Shown here piece after piece: positions 1-6,828 of a stretch of DNA of 16,176 bases. The notes below the pieces were generated by a model. It saw only the letters and a program-made list of their open reading frames with translations, made no database searches and had not been told where the DNA came from. Where the stretch lies: assembly GCA_045656345.1 (NCBI GenBank), contig JAZOQZ010000024.1:1-16176 (forward strand), written 5' to 3'. This DNA is from SIG452 sp045656345. GTDB taxonomy: Bacteria > Bacillota > Clostridia > UMGS1840. The first letter of the stretch is position 1. Each line of letters opens with the position of its first letter. The translations under genes were made by a program, and so were the position numbers.

Positions 1-1791
1 ATCTGTGCTGCCTGGAACGAAGAGGTGCAGGATGCCGATATCGTATTGTCACATTTTGCAAACTATATTTCTCAGTTGAACCGCAATAAAAAATCCTTTG
101 ATAAAACATACTACAACCGTGATAAAACAGGCACTTTCGTATGGAAAAAATACGACGTGATTGATGCCACTTTCTCCGACGTGTTAGACACGATGGCAGA
201 AAAATATCCCGACCAGTATGCTTTTAAATATCCCACTTTAGATTATACCAGAACCTATGAACAGTTCCGACGTGATGTGGATGAATGTGCAGCTGCTCTG
301 ATTTCTTTAGGCGTAAAAGCAGGGGATCACGTGGCAGTGTGGGCGACCAACGTGCCCGAATGGTTTATCACCTTCTGGGCAACCACCAAAATCGGTGCAG
401 TGTTGGTTACCGTAAACACCGCATACAAAATTCACGAAATTGAATATCTCTTAAAGCAGTCCGACACCCACACTCTGGTGATGATTGAGTTCTGCAAAGA
501 TATCAACTATAAAGAAATTATTGAAGAGCTTTGCCCCGAATTAAAAAACCTTACCCCGGGCGAACCGTTGTATTCCAAAAATCTGCCCTTCTTAAGAAAT
601 GTGGTAACGGTTGGATTCTCTATGGACGGTTGTCTTACCTATGAACAGATGCTCTCCCGTGCATCTTTGATTCCCCGTGAAGAAGTGAGAAGACGTGCAT
701 CCCTGGTAAAACCTGACGATGTGTGCAATATGCAATACACCTCAGGCACCACTGGCTTCCCCAAAGGGGTTATGCTGACTCACAGAAATATCGTAAACAA
801 CGGAAAAACCATTGGTGACAGAATGGATTTATCCACTGCAGACCGTATGATGATTCAGGTGCCGATGTTTCACTGTTTCGGCATGGTGCTTTCCATGACC
901 TCTATTATGACGCACGGTGGAACACTCTCTCCCATTCCTTATTTTTCACCAAAATCATCTTTAGCTTGTGTGAACGATGAAAAAATCACTTGCTTTAACG
1001 GTGTGCCCACCATGTTTATTGCAATGTTTGCTCATCCTGATTTTGCAAAAACCGATTTCTCCTATATGAGAACAGGGATTATGGCAGGTGCAAACTGTCC
1101 TGCAGATTTGATGAGAAAAGCTTCGGTGGAAATGAATATGCGCGAAATCATCTCTGTATATGGTCAGACCGAGGCATCTCCCGGTTGCACCATGGGTGAA
1201 GTGAACGAAGATCTGGATCACCGTGTGGAAACGGTGGGAAGTGCATTCCCCGGTGTGGAATGTAAAATCATTGATCCCGAAACAGGGGACGAACTGCCCG
1301 ATGGTGAAAGCGGTGAATTTGTGGCTCGTGGCTTCAACATTATGAAAGGCTACTACAAAATGCCCGAAGCAACTGCACAGGCAATTGATGCCGACGGATG
1401 GCTCCATTCGGGGGATATTTGTATGAGAACTTCCGACGGCTACTACAAAGTAACCGGTCGTTTGAAAGATATGATTATCCGTGGCGGTGAAAATCTGTAT
1501 CCCAGAGAAATTGAAGAATTTTATCTCACCAATCCCAAAGTGCGTGACGTTCAGGTTGTGGGTGTGCCCGATGAACGCTACGGGGAAGAATGTTGTGCCT
1601 GGGTGATTCTGCATAAGGGCGAAACTGCCGACGAAAATGAAATGAAAGAGTTCGGTAACGCTTCCATTGCAAGACATAAGGTGCCCCGCTACTTTATGTT
1701 TGTGAATGAATTCCCCATGAATGCAGCAGGAAAAATCTTAAAATACAAAATGCGTGATATATCCGCTGAAAAGTTAGGCTTGAAAAAATAA
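1..1791 (+). CDS. Acyl-CoA synthetase (AMP-forming), 5' end outside window
   Basis: ANL-superfamily acyl-CoA synthetase, which activates a carboxylic acid with ATP and CoA through an acyl-adenylate. The frame is open to the first base. A GTG codon at 25 could start a 588-residue protein, but it has no convincing ribosome binding site, so I read the gene as 5'-truncated by the window edge. Counting from that GTG, the P-loop YTSGTTGFPKG is at about 238-248, YGQTEAS at 379-385, the hinge GRLKDMIIRGG at about 478-488, and the C-terminal catalytic lysine in NAAGKILK at about 570. The overall pattern resembles FadD-like/ACSF2-like synthetases for medium-chain or unusual acids. The substrate cannot be read. 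The amidohydrolase starts about 20-30 bases downstream, so the two are probably co-transcribed. The family is certain; the physiological substrate is unknown. Confidence 0.88.
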   Translation: MCAAWNEEVQDADIVLSHFANYISQLNRNKKSFDKTYYNRDKTGTFVWKKYDVIDATFSDVLDTMAEKYPDQYAFKYPTLDYTRTYEQFRRDVDECAAALISLGVKAGDHVAVWATNVPEWFITFWATTKIGAVLVTVNTAYKIHEIEYLLKQSDTHTLVMIEFCKDINYKEIIEELCPELKNLTPGEPLYSKNLPFLRNVVTVGFSMDGCLTYEQMLSRASLIPREEVRRRASLVKPDDVCNMQYTSGTTGFPKGVMLTHRNIVNNGKTIGDRMDLSTADRMMIQVPMFHCFGMVLSMTSIMTHGGTLSPIPYFSPKSSLACVNDEKITCFNGVPTMFIAMFAHPDFAKTDFSYMRTGIMAGANCPADLMRKASVEMNMREIISVYGQTEASPGCTMGEVNEDLDHRVETVGSAFPGVECKIIDPETGDELPDGESGEFVARGFNIMKGYYKMPEATAQAIDADGWLHSGDICMRTSDGYYKVTGRLKDMIIRGGENLYPREIEEFYLTNPKVRDVQVVGVPDERYGEECCAWVILHKGETADENEMKEFGNASIARHKVPRYFMFVNEFPMNAAGKILKYKMRDISAEKLGLKK

Positions 1792-1802
1792 GCGTAACTT
1801 AC

Positions 1803-1808
1803 GAAAGG
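1803..1808 (+). promoter_or_regulatory. Ribosome binding site of the amidohydrolase
   Basis: GAAAGG lies only 2 bases before the ATG at 1811 but 11 before the in-frame ATG at 1820. The spacing favours 1820. Confidence 0.5.
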
Positions 1809-1819
1809 CGATGAATCCA

Positions 1820-2620
1820 ATGAAACAATACAAAATCATAGATGCTCACTGTCATATTTATCCCGACAAAATTGCGGAAAAAGCAGCAGAAGCTACCTGC
1901 GATTTTTACAACGGCTTAGGCTCCACGTTAGACGGCACGGTCAGCACCTTATTAAAGGAGGCGCAAATTGCCGGAATTGATCACTGTATCGTGCAGTCTG
2001 TGGCAACCACACCCAAGCAGGTTTCCAGCATTAACAATTTTATTGCCGATGTTGTGAGCCAAAGTGACGGAAAGTTCACGGGCTTGGGCACTCTTCATCC
2101 TGATAGTGAGGATGTGAAAGCAGATGTGGAAGAAATCATCAGTCTGGGCTTAAAAGGAGTAAAACTTCATCCCGACATCCAGAAATTCAAGATTGATGAT
2201 TACCGTATGTTGAAAATTTATGAGCTTTGCGAAGGCAGACTCCCTCTTCTGATTCACACAGGAGATCATCGGTATGACTTTTCCAATCCCAACAGAATGA
2301 TGCCGATTTTAGATATTTATCAGAATTTAACGGTTATCGGCGCTCATTTTGGCGGTTGGTCTGTGTGGGAAGAGGCAACCAAACAGCTCTGCAAGTATGA
2401 AAACTTTTATGTAGACTGTTCTTCCTCTTTATATGCAATCACTCCCGAAAAAGCCAAGGAACTGATGTTGGCATACGGCATGGATCGAGTGTTATTCGGC
2501 ACTGATTATCCCATGTGGAAACCTGAAGAAGAGGTCCAACGTTTTATGAAAATAGACCTTACCGAGCAAGAGCGGGAAGATATTTTATGTAATAATGCGG
2601 CAAAGCTTTTTGGAATTTAA
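1820..2620 (+). CDS. Amidohydrolase family 2 (TIM-barrel metal-dependent hydrolase)
   Basis: A 266-residue member of the amidohydrolase-related family (Amidohydro_2). Proteins of this fold hydrolyse or decarboxylate small carboxylated or amide substrates with a divalent metal. Visible metal-site elements are HCH near the N-terminus (H10 and H12 in IDAHCHIYP), IHTGD with H146, IGAHFGG with H176, and FGTDYP with D229. No signal peptide is seen, so it should be cytosolic. An ATG at 1811 would add three residues but sits too close to the Shine-Dalgarno, so I chose 1820. It follows the acyl-CoA synthetase closely and ends just before a strong terminator. The reaction could be a hydrolysis or a non-oxidative decarboxylation, and the sequence alone does not decide. 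Family assignment is firm; substrate is unknown. Confidence 0.85.
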   Translation: MKQYKIIDAHCHIYPDKIAEKAAEATCDFYNGLGSTLDGTVSTLLKEAQIAGIDHCIVQSVATTPKQVSSINNFIADVVSQSDGKFTGLGTLHPDSEDVKADVEEIISLGLKGVKLHPDIQKFKIDDYRMLKIYELCEGRLPLLIHTGDHRYDFSNPNRMMPILDIYQNLTVIGAHFGGWSVWEEATKQLCKYENFYVDCSSSLYAITPEKAKELMLAYGMDRVLFGTDYPMWKPEEEVQRFMKIDLTEQEREDILCNNAAKLFGI

Positions 2621-2643
2621 GCAATAAAGCTATCATACATATG

Positions 2644-2689
2644 AAAAAGGGTGTGTTTCCTTCATCGGAGACACACCCTTTCAGTTTTT
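2644..2689. terminator. Bidirectional intrinsic terminator
   Basis: A 15-bp stem (2646-2660 with 2667-2681, one G-U pair) closes a 6-base loop. T5 follows on the plus strand at 2685-2689, and A5 precedes it at 2644-2648, giving a U-tract for the minus strand. It sits between the convergent amidohydrolase and LysR genes and can serve both. Confidence 0.88.
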
Positions 2690-3575
2690 ACTGTGCAAAG
2701 TCGTTTTCTTTAATGTATTCAATCAGCGTTTTTAACGCTTTGGACATCCATTTGTTTTTGTGGTATATCAGCTGTTTCCAGATATCAATATTCATATCAC
2801 AGATGTCCAGATAACACAGTTTTCCTAATGCAACCATTTCTGCGGTCACAAAATCGGGGAGAAATGAGTAAAAATCATCCTGAGCAATCAGTGCGGTAAT
2901 CATATCGGTTCTTCCGATTTCTAAAATCGGAGTGATTTCCAAGGATTTTTTGGCAAGTTCCTTGTCAAACACTTTTCTGTATCCCTGCCCGTACTCGGTT
3001 AAAATAAAAGGTTCATTTACAATATCGTGAATGGATAAGTTCTTTTTCCCTGCAAATTTTGAATTTGCGTTTGCCACAAAGTGCATTGCAACTGGTTCTT
3101 CTTTGGCAATCACGTAGTCTTTATGATAAGAATGTGCATCCAACGTGATAATCACATCTGCTTCGTTATGGTCCAGCATATCAAACATCACCGAGGTATC
3201 TGCGGTGGTGAATTTTACGGAAATATCGGGATAAAGATTATGAAATTCGATGTAGTTTGGGGTAATCATACCATCGCACAACGAATCAGGAGTCACCAGA
3301 TGAATATGACCGCTGCAGTTCTTTTCTTCCATATTTTCCTTAAATTCCTCGGTTAATGTGTGAATCTGATGAGCATAAGAAACGAGCTCCGTTCCTTTTT
3401 GGGTCAGGGTAATGGTGTGATTGATTCGTTCAAACAGCAAACAACCAAGTTCCTCCTCCAACTGCTTAATCTGAAAAGATATGGTGGATTGGGAATAGCC
3501 AAGCAGTTCTGCAGCTTTCGTAAAACTGCCCAGTTCGGCAACGTGAATAAAAGTGATTAAGTTACGTAGTTCCAT
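2688..3575 (-). CDS. LysR-family transcriptional regulator
   Basis: A 295-residue LysR-type regulator. The N-terminal winged helix-turn-helix (about residues 1-62) reads MELRNLITFIHVAELGSFTK and then AAELLGYSQSTISFQIKQLE, the classic LTTR pattern. The remaining approximately 200 residues form the periplasmic-binding-protein-like effector domain. An upstream in-frame ATG at 3593 would add six residues, but AGAGGA at 3583-3588 is spaced 7 bases from the ATG at 3575, so I use the latter. The gene is divergent from the sodium:solute symporter, which LTTRs in this arrangement usually control. It may also control the acyl-CoA synthetase and amidohydrolase genes downstream of it on the other strand. 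The effector ligand is unknown. Confidence 0.93.
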   Translation of the reverse strand: MELRNLITFIHVAELGSFTKAAELLGYSQSTISFQIKQLEEELGCLLFERINHTITLTQKGTELVSYAHQIHTLTEEFKENMEEKNCSGHIHLVTPDSLCDGMITPNYIEFHNLYPDISVKFTTADTSVMFDMLDHNEADVIITLDAHSYHKDYVIAKEEPVAMHFVANANSKFAGKKNLSIHDIVNEPFILTEYGQGYRKVFDKELAKKSLEITPILEIGRTDMITALIAQDDFYSFLPDFVTAEMVALGKLCYLDICDMNIDIWKQLIYHKNKWMSKALKTLIEYIKENDFAQ

Positions 3576-3582
3576 TTCATTT

Positions 3583-3588
3583 TCCTCT
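3583..3588 (-). promoter_or_regulatory. Ribosome binding site deciding the LysR start
   Basis: AGAGGA on the minus strand, 7 bases before the ATG at 3575. The alternative ATG at 3593 lies upstream of it. Confidence 0.65.
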
Positions 3589-3598
3589 ATCATCTAAA

Positions 3599-3620
3599 TT
3601 TTCGATGCTAATTATCAAAA
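3599..3620. promoter_or_regulatory. Possible LysR operator (imperfect dyad)
   Basis: TTTTCGAT (3599-3606) faces ATTATCAAAA (3611-3620), an AT-rich imperfect dyad. It lies directly upstream of the symporter -35 box, between the divergent regulator and symporter genes. This is the usual place for an LTTR recognition site, but the match to T-N11-A type sites is loose. Confidence 0.3.
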
Positions 3621-3628
3621 CCATTCGT

Positions 3629-3657
3629 TTGACTAATGGCAAAAAGTATTATATACT
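3629..3657 (+). promoter_or_regulatory. Sigma-A-type promoter of the symporter gene
   Basis: TTGACT (3629-3634), a 17-base spacer and TATACT (3652-3657). It sits about 40 bases before the chosen start codon. Confidence 0.75.
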
Positions 3658-3681
3658 ATGTTTCAGAAAAAATCAAGACTT

Positions 3682-3686
3682 GGAGG
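3682..3686 (+). promoter_or_regulatory. Ribosome binding site deciding the symporter start
   Basis: GGAGG with 8 bases to the ATG at 3695. It rules out the in-frame ATG at 3605, which also lies upstream of the promoter -35 box. Confidence 0.8.
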
Positions 3687-3694
3687 AAACAAAA

Positions 3695-5221
3695 ATGACA
3701 AATGCACAACTTTACACCATCATTGCTCTTAGTGTGTATGCAATTGCAATGGCGCTGATTGGGTTTCTGAGCGCGGGGAAATCCAAAACATTAGACGGCT
3801 TTTTAATCGGAGGCAGAAACATCGGTGCCTGGGCAACTGCCTTTGCATACGGCACCACATACTTTTCAGCAGTTGTGTTTGTTGGTTATGCAGGTCAGCA
3901 CGGCTGGAACATTGGCGTGGGCAGTATCTGGATAGGTATTGGAAATGCTGTGTTGGGTTGTTTGCTTTCCTGGCTGTTATTTGCCAACAGAACCAGAAAA
4001 ATGACCAAAAAGCTAAATGCCAGAACCATGCCTGATTACTTTGAAAAGCGCTATGCTTCCAAAGGAATGAAAGTGTTGGCGGCAATCATCATCTTTGTCT
4101 TTTTGGTGCCTTATTCTGCAGCAGTTTATAAAGGATTAGGTTCCCTGTTTGGCGCAGTATTCCCTGGTGTTGAATCCTGGGTGTGGATGCTGATTCTTGC
4201 TTGTCTTACTGCAATTTATCTTGTTGCAGGTGGCTATATCGCCACAGCATACACCGACCTTGTGCAAGGTGTAATCATGCTTGTTGGGGTTGTGTGCCTT
4301 GTGGTGGCAGTGTTAAATCACGGTGCCGTTGGGGGACTTTCAGGACTGATTCAGAATCTTTCGGCAATTCCCCAAGACGGTGCACAGCTGACCAATATCT
4401 GGGGCGGTTCGTCCTTTAAATTCCTTTGCTTTAATATTATGCTCACAAGCTTCGGAACCTGGGGCCTTCCGCAGATGATTGGCAAATTCTATGCCATCAA
4501 AGACACCGCGGCAATCAAGAGAGGAACCATTATTTCCACCATTTTCTGTACCGTAATCGGTTGCGGTGCATACCTGATTGGCTCCACCTCCCGACTGATT
4601 CTGGGTGGCACTTTGCCTCAGGGCGGTGTTGACTCAATTATCCCTGCAGTATTGATGGAAGTGTTAGGAAGCGGCACAGCAGGGATTATTCTGCTGGCAG
4701 TGATCATGATTCTTCTGCTTTCTGCATCGATGTCCACCCTGGAAGCAGTGGTTCTTACCTCTGCATCCGCCGTTGCGGTGGATTTGATTCCCGCAGTGAG
4801 AAAGAAAGAAACCAAACCCGAAGCTCAGGTGCTTCTTACAAGAATTCTTTGTCTGGCATTTGTGGCTTGCTCCTTTATCTTTGCCACTCAGAACATTCCG
4901 ATTATCGTGAGTTTGATGTCATTCTCCTGGGGGATTGTTGCCGGTTGCTTTATCGGACCATACATCTGGGGTCTTTTCTCGAAAAAGATTACCAAAACAG
5001 GTGCATATGCAGGGATTCTTTCAGGACTTTTGGTGGTTGGAATTTCCACACTGGTTATCAGTCTTGGCTCAGGATTTTCGGCGGCAGCTGCAAAATCTCC
5101 CGAAATGGGGGTTTGTGCAATGGCAGTATCGCTTGTGATTGTGCCTGTGGTCAGTGCATTTACCAAAAACAAAGACCAAAACAGAGTGGACGAAATCTTC
5201 ACCTGTTATCAGGAAGAATAG
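3695..5221 (+). CDS. Sodium:solute symporter family (SSS) transporter
   Basis: A 508-residue polytopic membrane protein of the solute:sodium symporter family (TC 2.A.21), importing an organic solute with Na+. The N-terminus MTNAQLYTIIALSVYAIA begins the first membrane segment. GGRNIGAWATAFAYGTTYFS covers the second, with the family-typical LGGR-type motif before it. The SASMSTLEAVVL segment in the second half matches the conserved region carrying Na+-site hydroxyl residues in this family. The longer reading from 3605 is rejected because promoter and Shine-Dalgarno both lie after it. It is divergent from the LysR gene and probably controlled by it. The substrate is unknown; given the neighbouring acyl-CoA synthetase, a carboxylate is a reasonable inference. 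No clear rho-independent terminator follows. Confidence 0.92.
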   Translation: MTNAQLYTIIALSVYAIAMALIGFLSAGKSKTLDGFLIGGRNIGAWATAFAYGTTYFSAVVFVGYAGQHGWNIGVGSIWIGIGNAVLGCLLSWLLFANRTRKMTKKLNARTMPDYFEKRYASKGMKVLAAIIIFVFLVPYSAAVYKGLGSLFGAVFPGVESWVWMLILACLTAIYLVAGGYIATAYTDLVQGVIMLVGVVCLVVAVLNHGAVGGLSGLIQNLSAIPQDGAQLTNIWGGSSFKFLCFNIMLTSFGTWGLPQMIGKFYAIKDTAAIKRGTIISTIFCTVIGCGAYLIGSTSRLILGGTLPQGGVDSIIPAVLMEVLGSGTAGIILLAVIMILLLSASMSTLEAVVLTSASAVAVDLIPAVRKKETKPEAQVLLTRILCLAFVACSFIFATQNIPIIVSLMSFSWGIVAGCFIGPYIWGLFSKKITKTGAYAGILSGLLVVGISTLVISLGSGFSAAAAKSPEMGVCAMAVSLVIVPVVSAFTKNKDQNRVDEIFTCYQEE

Positions 5222-5353
5222 TTCCTCTGCAAAAGCATGGTTCAACCATTCAATCTTTGTGGATTTTCCTGCAAGCAATTTTTCACCTGCCAAATCAACA
5301 GGAACCAAAGTAAAACATCTCAGCCGGGAACCAATTCCAAATAATTTCAACTA
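5222..5353. other. Unassigned intergenic stretch between symporter and T-box promoter
   Basis: About 130 bases with no convincing gene, terminator or promoter. Both strands are open for unusually long here. The minus strand reads a plausible peptide (for example PVDLAGEKLLAGKSTKIEW), but it begins only at a TTG without a clear ribosome binding site and runs into the symporter gene. It may be a dispersed repeat or relic. Confidence 0.35.
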
Positions 5354-5359
5354 AAATGA

Positions 5360-5388
5360 TTGACTTTTTGGGAACAAGGTGCTATAAT
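5360..5388 (+). promoter_or_regulatory. Promoter of the T-box/shikimate operon
   Basis: TTGACT (5360-5365), a 17-base spacer and TATAAT (5383-5388). TGC just before the -10 box makes it an extended -10. Transcription should start near 5395, directly before the T-box leader. Confidence 0.88.
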
Positions 5389-5399
5389 ATCATATGTAA

Positions 5400-5680
5400 A
5401 TAAATGCGATGAGCAGAAACCAGTAGGTTGGAGCGAACGTGGAGAGAGTTGCCGGTTGGTGCGAGGCAAACGGGATGTCCTTCTCGAATTCCTTCTGTTA
5501 GCAGTGCGCTGAATGAGAGAAATCTCTAGTAGGAAGCAACGGGGGTTCCCGTCACAGAACTAAGGTATGATAGTACCTGATAAGGTCGCTACCGTGAGAT
5601 AGCGGCGAACTGAGGTGGTACCACGGAAATGATATTTTCGTCCTCTGTATCCTGTTGGGTTGCAGAGGACGTTTTTTTAT
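5400..5680 (+). ncRNA. T-box riboswitch, phenylalanine specificity (tRNA-Phe)
   Basis: Untranslated leader that senses uncharged tRNA and permits read-through of a terminator. Stem I covers about 5405-5510, with an apical loop (TTGCC at 5449-5453 pairing with GGCAA at 5465-5469) and a specifier region reading GAA-TTC-C. The triplet TTC at 5489-5491 is a Phe codon. Stem III is GTCGCTA/TAGCGGC (5585-5591 with 5600-5606). The conserved T-box AACTGAGGTGGTACCACGG is at 5608-5626, with acceptor-binding TGGT at 5616-5619. The antiterminator pairs GAGG 5612-5615 with CCTC 5642-5645, and ACGGAAA 5623-5629 with TTTTCGT 5635-5641. It shares bases with the terminator stem, so the two are mutually exclusive. 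The following pheA gene agrees with Phe specificity. Confidence 0.95.
5639..5678 (+). terminator. T-box-controlled leader terminator
   Basis: CGTCCTCTG (5639-5647) pairs with CAGAGGACG (5663-5671), followed by T7 (5672-5678). Bases 5639-5645 are shared with the antiterminator. Confidence 0.93.
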
Positions 5681-5712
5681 TTTGACATAAAAACGGACGA
5701 GTTTTATTTCTG

Positions 5713-5718
5713 AAAGGA
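5713..5718 (+). promoter_or_regulatory. Ribosome binding site deciding the pheA start
   Basis: AAAGGA directly abuts the ATG at 5719 but is spaced 9 bases from the in-frame ATG at 5728, which is preferred. Confidence 0.65.
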
Positions 5719-5727
5719 ATGTTTAGG

Positions 5728-6816
5728 ATGCTGAGTAAATTGGAAGAGGCAAGAAACATCATCAATGAAGTGGATTCTCAGATGGCAGAGCTTTTCGTAA
5801 AACGAATGAGAGCTGCCGAACTGGTTTATGAACATAAAAAAGAATTTGGTCTTCCCATTTTAGACCAAACGCGTGAAGATGCTGTGATTCAAAAGAATGC
5901 AGCACTGATTTCAGACCCTGTGTTAAAAGGGTATTATATTGATTACCTCAAAAATCTGATGTCTCTTTCCAAAGCATATCAATACCGTATGCAGTCGGGG
6001 TTAAAGGTGGCATACAGCGGCGTGGAAGGTGCCTTTGCCCACATTGCAGCAGGGAGAATTTTTCCTGATAGCAACCGAGTGTCTCATCGTGATTTCAAAT
6101 CGGCATACGATTCCGTTGTAAACGGAGAGGCTGATGTGGCAGTGCTTCCCATTGAAAACAGTTATGCAGGTGAAGTTGGGCAGACTATTGACCTGATTTT
6201 CTCAGGCGGACTTTATATCAACGGAATTTATGAGTTGGAAATCCACCAGAATTTGTTGGGTCTGGCCGATGCAACGGTGGAGGATATCAGAAAAGTGACC
6301 AGCCATCCCCAGGCGCTCAGCCAATGTCACGATTATATCGTGCTTCGGGGATTTGACACAGAAGATGCCAACAATACCGCAATTGCTGCCAAATCCGTGG
6401 CAGAAAACGGGGATAAATCCATTGCTGCGATTGCCAGTGTGGAAACTGCAGAAATCTACGGACTTAAGGTTTTAGAAGCAAGTATCAACAAAAGCGGAGA
6501 GAATACAACCCGTTTTGCAGTGCTTTCCAAAGTGAACGCTAACACCCCTTCTCTTTCCAGCTCTGTTTTAATGTTTACCGTAAAAAACGAAGCAGGCTCT
6601 CTTGCAAATGCTATCAGCATTATCGGGAAATACGGTTATAATATGACAGCACTCAGAAGCAGACCCCTAAAACAACACTCCTGGCAGTATTATTTCTATG
6701 TGGAAATTGACGGAACAACCGAAACAGCTGAGGGTAAAAAAATGCTGGAAGAGTTAAACCGGGAGTGTGATAAGCTCAAAGTGGCGGGAACTTTTGCGCC
6801 CCACGTTGAGATATAA
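5728..6816 (+). CDS. pheA: Bifunctional chorismate mutase / prephenate dehydratase (P-protein)
   Basis: Converts chorismate to prephenate and then to phenylpyruvate, the committed branch to phenylalanine. It has 362 residues. The AroQ-type chorismate mutase domain (about 1-90) keeps R9, R26, K37, D46, R49 and E50 at the spacing of the E. coli active site. The prephenate dehydratase domain (about 92-270) contains the catalytic TTRF motif (260-263). A C-terminal ACT domain (about 275-360) should bind phenylalanine, but the usual ESRP motif reads RSRP (310-313) and GALV reads GSLA. The ATG at 5719 is too close to the Shine-Dalgarno, so 5728 is chosen. It is the first gene after the Phe T-box, and aroB follows 12 bases later with its ribosome binding site overlapping the pheA stop. 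Confidence 0.95.
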   Translation: MLSKLEEARNIINEVDSQMAELFVKRMRAAELVYEHKKEFGLPILDQTREDAVIQKNAALISDPVLKGYYIDYLKNLMSLSKAYQYRMQSGLKVAYSGVEGAFAHIAAGRIFPDSNRVSHRDFKSAYDSVVNGEADVAVLPIENSYAGEVGQTIDLIFSGGLYINGIYELEIHQNLLGLADATVEDIRKVTSHPQALSQCHDYIVLRGFDTEDANNTAIAAKSVAENGDKSIAAIASVETAEIYGLKVLEASINKSGENTTRFAVLSKVNANTPSLSSSVLMFTVKNEAGSLANAISIIGKYGYNMTALRSRPLKQHSWQYYFYVEIDGTTETAEGKKMLEELNRECDKLKVAGTFAPHVEI

Positions 6817-6828
6817 GGTGATTTTGAT

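Noticed and set aside
25..27. GTG as the true start of the acyl-CoA synthetase
   Set aside because: The frame is open upstream to the window edge and no convincing Shine-Dalgarno precedes it, so truncation by the window is more likely.
961..1677. 238-residue open frame on the minus strand inside the acyl-CoA synthetase gene
   Set aside because: It is a His/Phe-rich shadow of the well conserved plus-strand gene, with no family pattern of its own.
3605..3694. 30-residue N-terminal extension of the sodium:solute symporter
   Set aside because: It would start upstream of the promoter -35 box, and the GGAGG site at 3682-3686 fits the ATG at 3695.
4849..5354. Several overlapping open frames at the symporter 3' end
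   Set aside because: They lie mostly within the conserved symporter coding sequence and have no ribosome binding sites. Only the part beyond 5221 is kept as an unexplained stretch.
5558..5576. AACTAAGGTATGATAGTACC-like stretch resembling a second T-box core
   Set aside because: It lacks the TGGN acceptor bulge and no terminator follows it. It fits as a small hairpin upstream of stem III in the same leader.
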